A DNA stretch of 64,000 nucleotides from Bugulina stolonifera. Lineage: Eukaryota; Bryozoa; Gymnolaemata; Cheilostomatida; Bugulidae. The stretch is taken from assembly GCA_935421135.1 (NCBI GenBank), contig OW285191.1, forward strand, positions 12,713,700-12,777,699, given 5' to 3'. Below are positions 20,887 to 28,938 of this stretch, one piece after another; the first letter of the stretch is position 1, and every line of letters starts with the position of its first letter. The notes beneath the pieces are model-generated. The model ran no database searches, had not been told where the DNA came from, and worked only from the letters and a program-made list of their open reading frames with translations. The translations under genes were made by a program, and so were the position numbers.

Positions 20887-21944
20887 ATGAAGGTCTACGC
20901 GATATTTACTTCTCCCCTCCTCAACCACCATCTTTTGGAGGAAAGAGAAAGTTAGTTTTAGCTTCTCCTCCTGGTATTAATGAGAATGATGTTGAGAAGT
21001 GGTTGAGAAGTCAAGACGCATACACTCTTCATCGCCCGATTAGAATGAAGTTTACAAGGAGAAAAACGTTTGTGAGTTAGATTGGTGAACAACTCCAGGC
21101 AAATCTCGTGGATGTGCGTGCGCACAAGGACTCAAATGATGGAGTAACATTTTTGCTCACCTGCATAGATGCCTTCTCACGAAAAGCATGGGTCTTTCCT
21201 CTTCATTCCAAGTCTGGTCTGGAAGTGTCCAATGCACTCATCTCTCTATTCGAAAATGAAAGCTTTAGACAAATACAAACTGATAAAGGTAAGGAGTTCC
21301 TAAACAGAAGGGTGAGTAAAGTGCTAAAGAAGTACGGAGTTAGCCATTTCACCTCTGAGAATGAGATCATCAAGGCTGCTCTTGTTGAACGCTTTAATAG
21401 AACATTGAGAGGGAAAATTCATCGTCTACTCACTTATAGAGGAGATGGACGCTACTTAGAAGATGTAGAAGACCTAGTCCAAGGATATAACAACAGTTTT
21501 AATAGGTCAATTGGAATGAAACCTATTGAGGTTGATTACGATAATCAAGAAAAGGTTTGGGTTCGGTTAAATGAGTTCTCACCTAAACGATGGTTAAAGA
21601 AAACAAGAGTAAAATACTCACCAGGTGATCATGTTCGGATTTCGATGGCTCGTAGTAGCTTTGAGCGAGGGTTCACACCAAACTGGTCAACCGAGATATT
21701 CACCATAAAAGCAGTCAAGGCACATACCTCACCTCCTGTCTATACACTGGAAGACCTAAACAAAGAAGGAGTAGATGGAACATTCTATGCACAAGAATTG
21801 CAACATGTTAACCTACCTGAAATCTTTAGAGTTGAGAAAGTAATACGTAAGCGGAGAAGGAGAGGAAAAGAAGAGAGTTTCGTGAAATGGAGTGGTTATC
21901 CCTCCTCATTTAATAGTTTGATAGATTCTAGTCAGTTTGTGTAA
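20874..21944 (+). pseudogene. Retrovirus-type integrase with chromodomain, disrupted by in-frame TAG
   Basis: This enzyme would insert the element into the host genome. An N-terminal zinc-binding-type/helical region (WLRSQDAYTLHRPIR) is followed by an in-frame TAG at 21078-21080 (codon 69), after which the same frame continues through the rve core (LLTCIDAFSRKAWVFPLHSK), the QTDKGKEF strand (Asp at about 137) and the VERFNRTL helix (Glu at about 172, D-x34-E spacing). The position where the first catalytic Asp is expected, in the segment just after the stop, reads Asn (codon 21102-21104). The C-terminal part has an SH3-like segment (KYSPGDHVRISMARSSFERG) and a chromodomain-like end (VEKVIRKRRRRGKEESFVKW). 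Unless there is readthrough and an unusual active site, this copy cannot integrate. Confidence 0.9.
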
Positions 21945-21998
21945 AATCAAAGGTAGTATAAATTCAATATGTAAGTTCAGTTTTGCTCACTCTCAAAG

Positions 21999-22745
21999 AT
22001 GGCCTTCAATGTCACACTTACCTCAAATGTCCGCATCGGTGGGAGTGACACAAACACCAATGCTCACTTCATTACGAAGCTAGCCAAGACATTGAAGCTT
22101 CACTCATCTCAGTGGGAGGTTGGGTTACTTGAAATTCAGTACCCCGCATCCTGGAGAAATGTAGAAGATGGCTATGTAGTGGTTACGAATACAAAAGATG
22201 GAGTAGAACAAAAATGTGAAATCAGGAGTGGAAGGTATGCTTCCATGGGTGAACTTTTAAGTGAGATCAATAGAACACTAATAAACTACGACTTAGAAAA
22301 AGTAGTGAGCTTTTACTATGATAGTCTACGGAATGAAACTTTCCTCATGTTGAGAGAACAGGAACACTCTGTCATGATGTCACGTGATGTTGCGTGGGTG
22401 TTGGGATTCGAACCTGATGTAGAATATGCTGTGAAAATCAACAGGAGTCAAAACCCTCCAGATATCAATGCTGGTTTCACATCCCTCTATGTATACTCCT
22501 CCGTAGTCTCACCAAGACATGTTGGAGATAGTCTAGTCCCCCTACTTCGCACAGTTCCTATAACCGAGAGTGAAAGAAATAGCACCGTTTTCTTTGAGTT
22601 TTCGAATGTTCAATACTCTCCAGTGTCTAATACAAGCACAGACCTCATCGAGGTAGATATAAGACGTGATGATGGAGAAAGGGTCTCATTTCGCAGTGGA
22701 AAGGTTGTGCTGACGGTTCGTTTCAGACCGCGTGGAGAGAAATAA
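21999..22745 (+). CDS. Minor capsid (penton-type single jelly roll) protein (248 aa)
   Basis: The N-terminal pattern (strand, 'FITKLAKTLKLHSSQWEVGLLEIQYPASW...') is the hallmark of Polinton penton-like proteins, which form the capsid vertices. The length of 248 aa fits. TATA-like gtataaattc (about 21956) precedes the ATG by about 40 bp. The frame is intact. The last 14 bp overlap the next frame's listed start, but its likely start is the ATG at 22747. Confidence 0.85.
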   Translation: MAFNVTLTSNVRIGGSDTNTNAHFITKLAKTLKLHSSQWEVGLLEIQYPASWRNVEDGYVVVTNTKDGVEQKCEIRSGRYASMGELLSEINRTLINYDLEKVVSFYYDSLRNETFLMLREQEHSVMMSRDVAWVLGFEPDVEYAVKINRSQNPPDINAGFTSLYVYSSVVSPRHVGDSLVPLLRTVPITESERNSTVFFEFSNVQYSPVSNTSTDLIEVDIRRDDGERVSFRSGKVVLTVRFRPRGEK

Positions 22746-22746
22746 C

Positions 22747-23157
22747 ATGGCCCCTCGCATAGTTCCATATTTTCCTGATGAGTCAGGTGAGATGTATGAA
22801 GACTATTATGCAAACCAGGTGGGAGAGGGAATGAGTGTGTACAGGGGAAAACCTATTATGACGGGTAATGGGATCGGCTCACTCTTTTCTGGACTGGCCC
22901 GAGGGGTCCTTCCCATGCTAAAGAATGGTGCCAAAACTATTGGGAAAAAGCTATTGACTACTGGAGCTTCGGTTCTGGGAGATGTAATCAAGGGAGAGAA
23001 CTTCAAATCTTCTGCAGCAAAACGTTTTCGTGAAGCTAGTGGGGATCTTCTAGGTGATGTAGAAGATGAATTACGTGAACCACCTGCCAAACGTGCACGA
23101 GTTAGTCAAAAGTCTACAAAGAAAAAGCGTAAAGGAAGAAAAACAGTTTTTGACTAA
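22747..23157 (+). CDS. pVI/pX-like minor virion protein (about 136 aa)
   Basis: The start is probably ATG 22747 (MAPRIVPYFPDESGEMYEDYY) just after the penton stop. A Gly-rich amphipathic helix region (GNGIGSLFSGLARGVLPMLK, GAKTIGKKLLTTGASVLGDV) is followed by a basic nuclear-signal-like tail (PPAKRARVSQKSTKKKRKGR). This arrangement, placed between penton and major capsid genes, resembles the membrane-active/core proteins of adenovirus-like virions and is common in animal Polintons. Functional assignment is by analogy. Frame intact. Confidence 0.7.
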   Translation: MAPRIVPYFPDESGEMYEDYYANQVGEGMSVYRGKPIMTGNGIGSLFSGLARGVLPMLKNGAKTIGKKLLTTGASVLGDVIKGENFKSSAAKRFREASGDLLGDVEDELREPPAKRARVSQKSTKKKRKGRKTVFD

Positions 23158-23161
23158 ATGA

Positions 23162-23182
23162 AAGATAAATATATAATCCGCA
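23162..23182 (+). promoter_or_regulatory. Possible TATA region upstream of the major capsid gene
   Basis: aagataaatatataatccgc lies about 85 bp before the ATG at 23263 and is the only strong TATA-like run in the 100-bp intergenic gap. Confidence 0.35.
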
Positions 23183-23262
23183 CCTAGACTCACCACTCCC
23201 CACTCTTAGACAAGCGTCTGTAGGAGCAAGTACTAGATGGAACAACTCTCACACTATCGAAC

Positions 23263-24609
23263 ATGTCCGTCACACATCGAGCCATCTCTCTCTCCAAGGT
23301 TTCTGAAGACTCTCCAGACACGGTTGACTCCAGTTTTGACTTATTTGCCACTCCGCCGACTCATACTAGCGTGCTCAGAGGTGAGTGAGTACCTTTGGCT
23401 CCTGTTACGGACTCCCCTGATGGCACTATTGAATTTAACATCCCGCCCGCAGACGAACTCTACACAGATCTATCAAGGTCTTACTTACACACCACAGTAA
23501 AGGTGAGCAAGGCTGATGGAAGCGTACTACCTGCGGAAGAACAACTAAAGGTTGTTCCAGGGGACAATTTTATGCACAGTCTCTTTTCTTCTGCCACTGT
23601 TCAACTGGCTGGGCAAGATGTTGAGTATGAACCAAACTATGGACATAGAGCTTATGTCGAGAATCTCCTAAACTATGGTAAAGATGCTAAGAGCACATAT
23701 ATGAAAGTTGGGAGTGGGTGGATGGAAGATGAAGGAACTGGAGAAGACTATGATGGTATACCTCCCGAAGTGGTTGAAAAAAGAAAGAAACTTATAGCCA
23801 CAAGTAAAGAGATGAGCTTCTATGGGAGACCTAGGTTGAGTATGTTTTCTCAAGGAAGACTTATTCCACCAGGAGTTCGCTCTCGCCTTACTCTACAACG
23901 TGCTATTCCACAAATGGCCCTCTTAGCAGAAACAGACAACCCTGCAGGAGGGGCGAAGATTTCTATAACTAAGACAGAATTGTGGATTCGACGTGTACAA
24001 GCCAATCCGGCCTTACAAAAAGCACAAATGGATGTTTGGGTTGTGCAACAAGAGTCTATAAAACTACCGATTGACCGAATAAAAACTCATTTCCATGTCA
24101 TCCCTGCTGGACACCAGTCAGTGAGAGTGAACTTTGATCAAGCGGGACAGAAGCCAAACAGAGTCTTTGTTGGACTAGTCAACCATACTGCAAAGAGTGG
24201 AACGTATAAGCAAAATCCCTTCAAATTTGGACATAACAACCTAAGTTCATTAGAACTACTAATTGATGGAACACCAGTGACCCGAAGATATGAACCAAAC
24301 TTTGCAAGTGGAAAGTTTGCTCGTGAATTCATGAATTTGTTCACTGTCACAAATACATCCGATGCTGATACAGGGAATGAGATCTCCCCTAGCAAATACA
24401 AGTCCTGCGCTGCTCTCTACGCCTTTGACATTTCAGGAGATTTGTGTGATGACAACTTTCACTTGTTATCAAATGGGAGTCTATCTATTAATCTAGCATT
24501 TGCTAATCAAACTCAAAATACACTTGGACTGTTTGTATACGAAGAAAAAGATGATATTATCTACTTGAATGCAAATCACGAAGTATCTATGGTAGATGGG
24601 ATGATGTAA
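23263..24609 (+). pseudogene. Major capsid protein (double jelly roll) with in-frame TGA at codon 42
   Basis: This is the hexon-like capsid protein of the element. The frame opens with ATG 23263 and runs 41 codons (…SSFDLFATPPTHTSVL…). It meets TGA at 23386-23388 and then continues in the same frame to the stop at 24609 (449 codons in total). The upstream 41 codons match the normal N-terminal region of Polinton capsid proteins ('..DLF..PPT.TS..'), so this is a nonsense break and not a false upstream frame. Downstream the fold-typical features are intact: YTDLSRSYLHTTVKV, DNFMHSLFSSATVQLAGQDV, and a C-terminal jelly roll ending QNTLGLFVYEEKDDIIYLN. The copy probably no longer makes capsids unless the stop is read through. 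Confidence 0.9.
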
Positions 24610-24614
24610 AAAGA

Positions 24615-25142
24615 ATGGATACATTCTCAATCTCGAATATTCTATCTGATGATAAAATCTCATCAAGCTCCTTTAGAGGGGTTATGCCAAGGGATCATTT
24701 CTTAGACTCCTTCTCCCCATCTGGATCTTTTGTTTTCAACACTCAAGCAAGTGAGAAAAGTGGCGAGCATTGGATCTCTGTTTTTTCGAATGGAAAAGAA
24801 ATAGAGTATTTCGACTCCTATGGACTCCCCCCTTCTATTTATCCTGATGTGGGTAAGATGTTACAACAATGGGGAATACCAATAGTATGGAATGGCGAGT
24901 TTCTACAAGAAGAGAGTACTAACGTGTGTGGAGACTACTGCATCTTGTTCTGTCTCCTTCGAGCTCGAGGGTGGACTATGGAGGGAATAATTACACGACT
25001 AAGCAGAGTAGAAGGATGTGTTCGAGATCGTTCTATAAGAGCTCTATTACAACGTTTATACTATAATAAAAGAAATAATACTTTCCCACCCACAACGCAT
25101 GTAAACAATATTATGCTTTTTTCACCTTTTCACTTTGACTAG
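24615..25142 (+). CDS. Adenain-like cysteine protease (175 aa)
   Basis: This is the maturation protease of the capsid (Ulp1/adenain clan). Catalytic His is in GEHWISVF (about 52), acidic residue in EYFDSYG (about 67), oxyanion Gln about 98 in FLQEES, catalytic Cys about 105 in NVCGDYCILF. The length is normal. It starts 5 bp after the capsid stop, so the two genes are closely coupled. Frame intact. Confidence 0.93.
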   Translation: MDTFSISNILSDDKISSSSFRGVMPRDHFLDSFSPSGSFVFNTQASEKSGEHWISVFSNGKEIEYFDSYGLPPSIYPDVGKMLQQWGIPIVWNGEFLQEESTNVCGDYCILFCLLRARGWTMEGIITRLSRVEGCVRDRSIRALLQRLYYNKRNNTFPPTTHVNNIMLFSPFHFD

Positions 25143-25486
25143 AGAGAAATACTTCGCTTTACTTATAATTCGTTTTTATACTACTATAACTAAAAAAAAG
25201 AGACCAATAGTTTTTATCTTACCTGCATTCTTTTTTTTTTTTTGCTTTTTAGATTTCTGCTTGATTCTTTACTTTTTAGATTTCTTCTTGATTCTTTTAT
25301 TTTTTCTCTATTTATCTTCGTAATAAAACGATACTACTGAAGAAAGCTGCATCTTTTCTATCTTGGAATAATAGCCATCCAACTCAAGCTGCTCTACCAC
25401 TGTAGAAACCTTCCTTATATACTAAACTTTCTAATGTATCATCCAATAAGAAAAGACACCTTTGTATGCTTCGGAATCACATCGGG
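25143..25486. other. Polinton non-coding spacer, T-rich
   Basis: A T-rich tract (25228-25320, repeats of ttttagatttcttcttgattctt) is followed by a polyadenylation-like cttcgtaataaaacg at about 25317. A 62-aa frame here is low-complexity Phe/Leu and is not called. No polymerase-like sequence. Confidence 0.5.
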
Positions 25487-25870
25487 GCACATTGGTTTGC
25501 ATCGGGGCAACATCGGGGCACATCGGGGCAACATCGGGGCACATCGGGGCAACATCGGGGCACATCGGGACACATCGGGGCACATCGGGACACATCGGGG
25601 CAACATCGGGGCACATCGGGGCAACATCGGGGCACATCGGGGCATCATCGGGGCACATCGGGACACATCGGGGCACATCGGGGCAACATCGGGGCACATC
25701 GGGGCACATCGGGGCAACATCGGGTCACATCGGGGCACATCGGGGCAACATCGGGTCACATCGGGGCACATCGGGGCAACATCAGGGCACATCGGGGCAA
25801 CATCGGGGCACATCGGGGCACATCGGGACACATCGGGGCAACATCGGGGCACATCGGGGCACATCGGGTT
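25487..25870. repeat. Minisatellite inside the Polinton, 10/11-bp unit (CATCGGGGCA)
   Basis: About 36 tandem units of catcggggca or acatcggggca, with variants catcgggaca, catcgggtca and one catcatcgggg. It reads open in several frames on both strands (GHIGATS..., CPDVPRC...) only because the unit lacks stop codons. The array sits between the protease and the right TIR. The change in GC and its perfection suggest young expansion. Confidence 0.9.
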
Positions 25871-26115
25871 GTATTATAATAGGTGGAGAATTAGTCAGAC
25901 TCCTCCTACTAAGCTCTACTATATAGGTGGAGGTTTTCACTCCATCAGTATATTTATAGCCAAGTCTTTACATGTTTCTTCATTAATAATGCAATGCACA
26001 TCATAAACCAAGCCTTCTGTAGTACTTCTTCTTATCGCTAATGAGAGCTATAGGCGAAGTGCAGCGGAATTCGCTCGTTTAGATCACAAGCTTTTCGAGT
26101 GAGGGCGCAGGAGAA
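25871..26115. other. Polinton spacer before the right TIR
   Basis: Short non-coding stretch without recognisable signals. Confidence 0.4.
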
Positions 26116-26671
26116 GCGGCGGGCCGCGGCCTAGTCGCTTGGCCCGGTGGATACGGGGCACTGGCGTCGCCTCCACGTGTACGGTCGGCGCCGCACGCAA
26201 CGTGGGCGGACGCGGCTTGACCGCCTCAAACGATCGGTCGTTCGGGTGAGTGAGGGTTGCGGGGGAGGGTGGGCGGCGGTGGAGGAGGGGTGGTGGTGAT
26301 GACGGTGATGGCGGCGGTGGTGGTGGCGGTGGTGGTGGTGGTGGCGGTGGCGGTGGTGAGGGTGGTGGTGGCGGCGGCGGCGGTGCGGACGGGACGAGGG
26401 CGGTGGCGGGGAGGAGGGAGGAATGGGGGTGGGGAGGGGAGGAGGGTGGGAAGGAGGGAGGGAAGGGGTCGTAGCCGGGTTTGGGGTCAAGTGTGCAAAT
26501 GTTTTTTCGACCAATCAGAAGGGGGGATTTTGGGGTGACCTTGGCAAGGTCGTGTGCAAAATTTTTGTGCTCTTCTGTGATTGGTTGAAATCGGAAATAC
26601 CGGCTTGTGATTGGTTGAAAACAGGGGTCAATGAGTGCGTGTCTGTATAGAAGTGCACTGACTATACTACT
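26116..26671. repeat. Polinton right terminal inverted repeat
   Basis: About 556 bp. It is the reverse complement of the left TIR, including the triplet tract (gtggtggcggcggtgg type), the CCAAT motifs (gattggttgaaa twice) and the CTATACTACT terminus. It differs by small indels in the triplets. TATAAA follows at 26672-26677. Confidence 0.9.
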
Positions 26672-26735
26672 TATAAACATTAGTTGTACAAGCTGCTAGC
26701 TGGGTAGTCAGCTTATATGTCCATAATTATCAATT

Positions 26736-27036
26736 CAGGGGTGGATGTGGGAGAAATTTCAACACCAGCCTATTTTCAAGAAATAAGGGATTTCACGTCT
26801 CTGAGCTAGTTAATACAAAATAAGTGTGAAACATGAATATGTATGGGTACAGTCTACACAGATAACATAACTATTACAGCACTATACATTGACTGTCAGG
26901 TACTGCCTGAGCAAGTAAATAGAAAATGAATTGGACCCTGGACATGCATAGTATTAATAGTTTACAGAGCACAGCTAGTATTGCATGCTTGATTGAACAC
27001 ACGCCTAGGATGGGTGGGTGCCTATAGCACCCCCTG
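26736..27036. mobile_element. hAT-like MITE (about 300 bp), copy 2
   Basis: CAGGGGTGG...CACCCCCTG ends. The interior matches the element at 32405-32708 (aacaccagcctattttcaag, tgcatgcttgattgaacaca). No matching 8-bp duplication is seen, and the ends have drifted (GGTG for GGCG). Confidence 0.6.
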
Positions 27037-27149
27037 AATAATCATCAAATAGCAAATGAAAATTATTATTGACTAAGTCCCAAACCGGGAGAGCTTGCAG
27101 GAGCTTGGGAGTTTGCAGGAGATTGATTGTGAAAACGGGAGGGTCTCGG

Positions 27150-27645
27150 TGAAACCGGGAGAGTTGTCATGTATGGTAATGGCTGACTCATTTTAGGCCG
27201 GACCTCGGCCTTTTGCCTGCCATATTGTTGCGTAATATCCATGGCCAATACTATATCGTACCACCCGATACTGTATCGGGCTTTTTACCGTAACTTACGC
27301 CGGATACTGATTTAGTATAAAAGCTAGTACATTTTCTTATGCTAGTCAACAAAGTCACATTTCTCAACTCAAACTCTATAGAGTCTGAATCTTGCAGGGA
27401 GGCAGCTCCAGCCTTGGTCTGCTTGGACCCTTAGCCCGAACTCGTCCTCGTACTTGTTTAAGACACTTTCAACACTCTCTCATGAGTATTAAACATCAGG
27501 CTTGTGCCCCAAATTCAACACTAAGAGCTGCACAACTGTTCACTCTTTATGTAATGCTGAAAGTACAGTTTGATCGACCACTCTCAAGCACTTCCCACAC
27601 CCATGCTCCCATTAGCACTCATATGTCATAGCTGAAAACATTACA
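27150..27645 (+). mobile_element. LTR fragment, family 3
   Basis: Contains 'ggccggacctcggccttttgcc', TATA (ttagtataaaagc near 27311) and the terminal tgaaaacattaca. It matches 48903-49337. The 5' part is missing or unrecognised. The frame at 27392-27631 is LTR sequence. Confidence 0.6.
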
Positions 27646-27869
27646 CTATTAGCTGGCACATGTCCGTTAGCAATGAGCTTTAAAGTTCAGCTTGTTGAGC
27701 TCTTTAACCCCTACCGCTCTCTGGAGAACACCACTATATCATATAGTTCTGGTTAGGCGTTAGCCGCTCCTAGTTGTTAGTATAAACTGCAATCTGCAAA
27801 CTGTTTAACTGGATATTCCCTGTAATTTCTACTTGTAATCAGAATGTGTTTTTTATTCTTGCTTTCTAG

Positions 27870-28061
27870 CAAACGGAGTTCTGAACCTTGATGGAGTCTA
27901 TGTTACATGGTACAAGAGATTTGAATGCCATGTTGGGTATTTTGGCTTTACTTGTGAGGACCTCTGCCACTGTGGAGATGGGTGCAGATGTGATAGTGCT
28001 TATGGGTGTGTGGGGTGCTCAACATGTGCTAGTGGCTTCTCTGGATTTCCAGAGTGTCAAG
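27870..28061 (+). CDS. Host exon: EGF-like module
   Basis: The exon is 192 bp, flanked by gctttctag and gtacat, and carries 2 + 63 codons + 1 nt, i.e. symmetric phase 1-1, the usual phase of extracellular modules. The peptide starts NGVLNLDGVYVTWYKRFEC. Its last part has eight cysteines in EGF/laminin-type spacing: CHVGYFGFTC, CHCGDGCRC, YGCVGCSTCASGF. It belongs to a secreted or membrane-anchored protein. The incoming phase fits the exon at 3878 and the outgoing phase fits the Ser/Thr-rich exon at 42940. An ATG-started frame (27888-28355) in another phase is a shadow. Confidence 0.75.
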
Positions 28062-28138
28062 GTACATACAACTACATGTATTTCAAAATATCAATACTGG
28101 CTTGATAAATTTCAGTTAGACAATCAGTGCTTTCCAAT

Positions 28139-28580
28139 GCTTCGTATTTTCCTTCGACGGGAGTTGTTTACCCTACGAAGCTGCATTAGTGGTCCGATTC
28201 CATGCTTTGTATTTTATTCAACAGTTTTGTGGGACACACATTTAACTTTTCCCGCCTGTGACATCATAGTACATACAATAACTTTTGAAGTTAAAAATAG
28301 CTATGCGTCATCTGATGTGAATTCAACCGTAACAAGGAGTGCACAACCAATCTGACGTTACACAAACGTAAAGACCATTGCGCTAGCCAAAGATGGTATA
28401 CTACTAACTAGTACTTGTAGATGTACATTAGCGAGCTCATATTCGAAGAATGTTACTTCCATCCTACGAAGGCAATAAAAATCCCTACGTATTTTTGGAA
28501 ATACGACGTCTCCCACTCAAAGGAGGTCAGGAAACACGTATTTTTAGCCAATTCCATCCTTCGTATTTCAAATACGAAGC
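28139..28580. mobile_element. Possible MITE with GCTTCGTATTT ends
   Basis: GCTTCGTATTTT near the left end is mirrored by AAATACGAAGC at the right, with inner copies of 'tacgaag'. No target duplication could be recognised, so confidence is low. Confidence 0.3.
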
Positions 28581-28796
28581 AAAGTACAAATCATGGAAAA
28601 TCACTGAATGTGAGCCACTTTCTATTGTGGCATAATTAATTACGGGCAAATATAAATACATTATATGAGGCAGCACATTCACGCATTTACATGCACAGTA
28701 CAACATGTGTGATTATGTACATGTAGTGAGAGTTGGGAGGCAAAGTTGACTCAGAACAAGCATAAAAAAATTATGCATTGTTTGGGTCCAGTTCAC

Positions 28797-28938
28797 ACCT
28801 CAGGACATTGTATATACGACTCCAGTCACCCTGATGGACCTTATAGCACCCTAAGTGCCTAGTAGTTGCCACAGCACTACTCATCTAACACTTGTTCTCT
28901 TGCACTTAGCTGTTTTGATACTCATACCTACATTGTTA
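28797..28938 (+). mobile_element. Solo LTR family 1, left part (interrupted by MULE-like insertion)
   Basis: Reads as the reverse of the LTR at 13679/62202: 'atacgactccagtcacc', 'cctaagtgcctagtagttgcc'. It stops where the element at 28939 begins. The rest of the LTR continues at 31685. Confidence 0.75.

Larger units (their letters stand above)
16913..26671 (+). mobile_element. Maverick/Polinton lacking DNA polymerase B (9,759 bp)
   Basis: Termini AGTAGTATAG...CTATACTACT have the AG/CT ends and 6-bp TSD (TATAAA) characteristic of Polintons. Long TIRs (16913-17460 and 26116-26671) enclose genes all on the plus strand, in order: unknown 441-aa protein, membrane protein, packaging ATPase, small basic protein, unknown 195-aa protein, integrase, penton-like minor capsid, pVI/pX-like protein, major capsid, protease. 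No polymerase B motif-bearing frame exists, and the element is about half the usual 15-20 kb. Coding GC is near that of surroundings; the TIRs are GC-rich. Integrase and major capsid genes carry in-frame stops. Host position: intron of the plus-strand EGF/mucin-like gene. Confidence 0.95.

Noticed and set aside
25431..26006. Several ORFs of 92-190 aa on both strands (GHIGATS, CPDVPRC)
   Set aside because: All are readings of the 10/11-bp minisatellite in the Polinton. No start context, no homologue expected.
16913..26671. Possible polymerase B or primase-helicase gene hidden in the Polinton
   Set aside because: All gaps over 200 bp were read in the frames supplied. The only unexplained space is 25143-26115, which is T-rich or minisatellite. 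No polymerase motif is visible.
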